Below are positions 62,949 through 64,000 of a stretch of 64,000 nt of DNA, one piece after another (position 1 is the first letter of the stretch; every line of letters begins with the position of its first letter). The stretch spans positions 95,844 through 159,843 of the forward strand of contig JAAVTG010000646.1 of NCBI GenBank assembly GCA_011947345.1. Reading direction: 5' to 3'. The stretch comes from Phytophthora quininea. Its lineage: Eukaryota > Oomycota > Peronosporomycetes > Peronosporales > Peronosporaceae. The notes below the pieces were generated by a model. That model was not told where the DNA came from and made no database searches. It saw nothing but the letters and a program-made list of their open reading frames with translations. The position numbers and the translations under genes are program-made.

Positions 62949-64000
62949 ATGGAAGACCGCGACGACGCGATGGCGGCAGTCCCGGCCGGGGAATGCCTAT
63001 CGCCGTCTACCCTCCACTTCCACCGCGATCTGAACGTGAATTGCGACTGATGCAAGAAACAACCACGCGGACGGCAGTCATTCAACGGGGTGAGACAAAT
63101 CGTCAAGTGGAAGCCCTGGCCCAACACGCTGCTGCCGCGCATCAACGGAATGCGGAGCAGATTGGCCAGGTCCAGCTTCAGCAAGATCGACTTGCTGCTC
63201 AAACTTCAGAATATCTGCAAGCACAACATGACCGTCAGGCCGCGCTGATGGAACAGCAGAATGAGATGCGTCGTCAAATGGACGAGCATCGCAGATACCT
63301 GGAAGAGCAATACCAGATACTCAAGGAGGCTGAACAAGCTGTTGGTCTTCAAGGACAGAGGCTTGAAAGCTTAGCTGAAGCTGTTCAACCACACTTACAA
63401 ACCCGCTGGGGTGCGTTTGCTCAAGGAGCCGAGCAAGCAGCTAATGGACGAGTGTCAGAAGCTGCGGCAGTCACTGTGGCTGCAGGGACAAGCCTCCCAG
63501 TGCCTCCGATTTATCGGGGAAGCTCTAAAAAGAGAAGCGAGAGTTCATGGACAGCTACGCGATTTACACGAGACGCATAAAGGCGTTGAACCAAGGAACG
63601 CAGGCTAAGTTTTTTGTGATGCCAATCAGTGCGTGCATCGAGCAAGGCACATTGGTGAGGATCTGTGATTTTGAGCTTTTCAAGGCAGAGAAGGACATCA
63701 CAGAGGATGAGTGGAAGAACTATTTTCTGTCGGCGCGCAATCCAGACAACACGGCGTATAAGACGCTGGAAAGGAAGTGAGGACGCTTTGCATGAACACC
63801 GAGTTGCAAGATGCGGAATCACGATTGTCTCGACTCATGGCGGAGTTTTACGAGATACTGGACAGCCTCAACATGGAGGATGTCGTCCACACCGAGCCAA
63901 AGAAGGTGGTTGGATATCTCGTCGACGCTTTGAGACCGCCAGCGTTTAAAGCAGCCGTGAAAGACCAGCTGAGTAAACAGTGTCACAAGACAATCAAATC
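62949..64000 (+). CDS. Retrotransposon Gag, cut by the window edge
   Basis: From the ATG at 62949 (MEDRDDAMAAVPAG), through frame changes near 62988, 63529 and 63768 that each fit one base lost from a G or A run. A Gln-rich coiled coil (about 63090-63420; HRRYLEEQYQILKEAEQAV) is followed by a capsid-like part: FMDSYAIYTRRIKALNQG, FVMPISACIEQGTLVRICDF, EDEWKNYFLSARNPDNTAYK, EFYEILDSLNMEDVVHTEP. This is a retroelement Gag of the type common in oomycete Gypsy elements. It is not the same family as the element at 0.5-14.9 kb. No zinc knuckle or pol is visible before the edge. Confidence 0.65.

Noticed and set aside
1..64000. CRISPR arrays, prophage or bacterial operons
   Set aside because: No regular repeat-spacer series; spliced eukaryotic genes and LTR elements show an oomycete nuclear genome.

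Overview
The window looks like a zoosporic oomycete, most likely Phytophthora or a close relative. The evidence is a secreted RxLR-EER effector gene with tandem LWY-type repeats, GT-AG introns of about 60-72 bp, an intraflagellar transport gene (IFT70), oomycete-type initiator motifs (GCTCATTYYNCAWTTT-like) upstream of several genes, and a large family of aquaglyceroporin-like MIP genes. No tRNA or rRNA gene was recognised.

Layout. 1-15.3 kb is transposon territory: a Helitron-like helicase scrap at the left edge, then a 14.4-kb Ty3/Gypsy chromovirus on the minus strand with 1.07-1.08-kb LTRs. It has gag, protease, RT, two RNase H-like regions, integrase and chromodomain, and also a large intron-containing gene on the opposite strand between pol and the 3' LTR. 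15.4-18.3 kb holds a polycystin-type cation channel and a truncated copy of its tail. 18.4-25.5 kb holds five MIP genes; the outer two form near-identical inverted arms. 25.9-29.1 kb is a seven-exon TTK/MPS1 spindle-checkpoint kinase, head to head with an EB1 microtubule plus-end gene. An RxLR effector follows. 31.8-43 kb is again transposons: a MITE, a PIF/Harbinger remnant, a Copia element with a 5-bp target duplication, and a MULE transposase. At 43-45.7 kb EB1 and the effector recur as a >99% identical segmental duplication, but the second effector is broken. Then come IFT70, two glutaredoxin-2 (GrxB)-like genes, and a second cluster of six MIP genes (50.2-62.3 kb), ending in another inverted pair. 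The right edge enters the gag of another retrotransposon.

Data quality matters for reading the genes. Most frame breaks here, including those in otherwise conserved genes (TTK, GrxB, MIPs, Gypsy pol, Copia, MULE), fit loss of a single base from a short homopolymer run. Many apparent pseudogenes may therefore be intact genes in a sequence with systematic homopolymer deletions. Exceptions that look real are the Harbinger stop codons, the 10-bp deletion in the second effector and several indels in the 23-kb MIP.

No operon-like system is present. The biological themes are expansion and divergence of a membrane channel family by palindromic and tandem duplication, a recent duplication carrying an effector next to a cytoskeletal gene, and an unusual chromovirus with an antisense gene.
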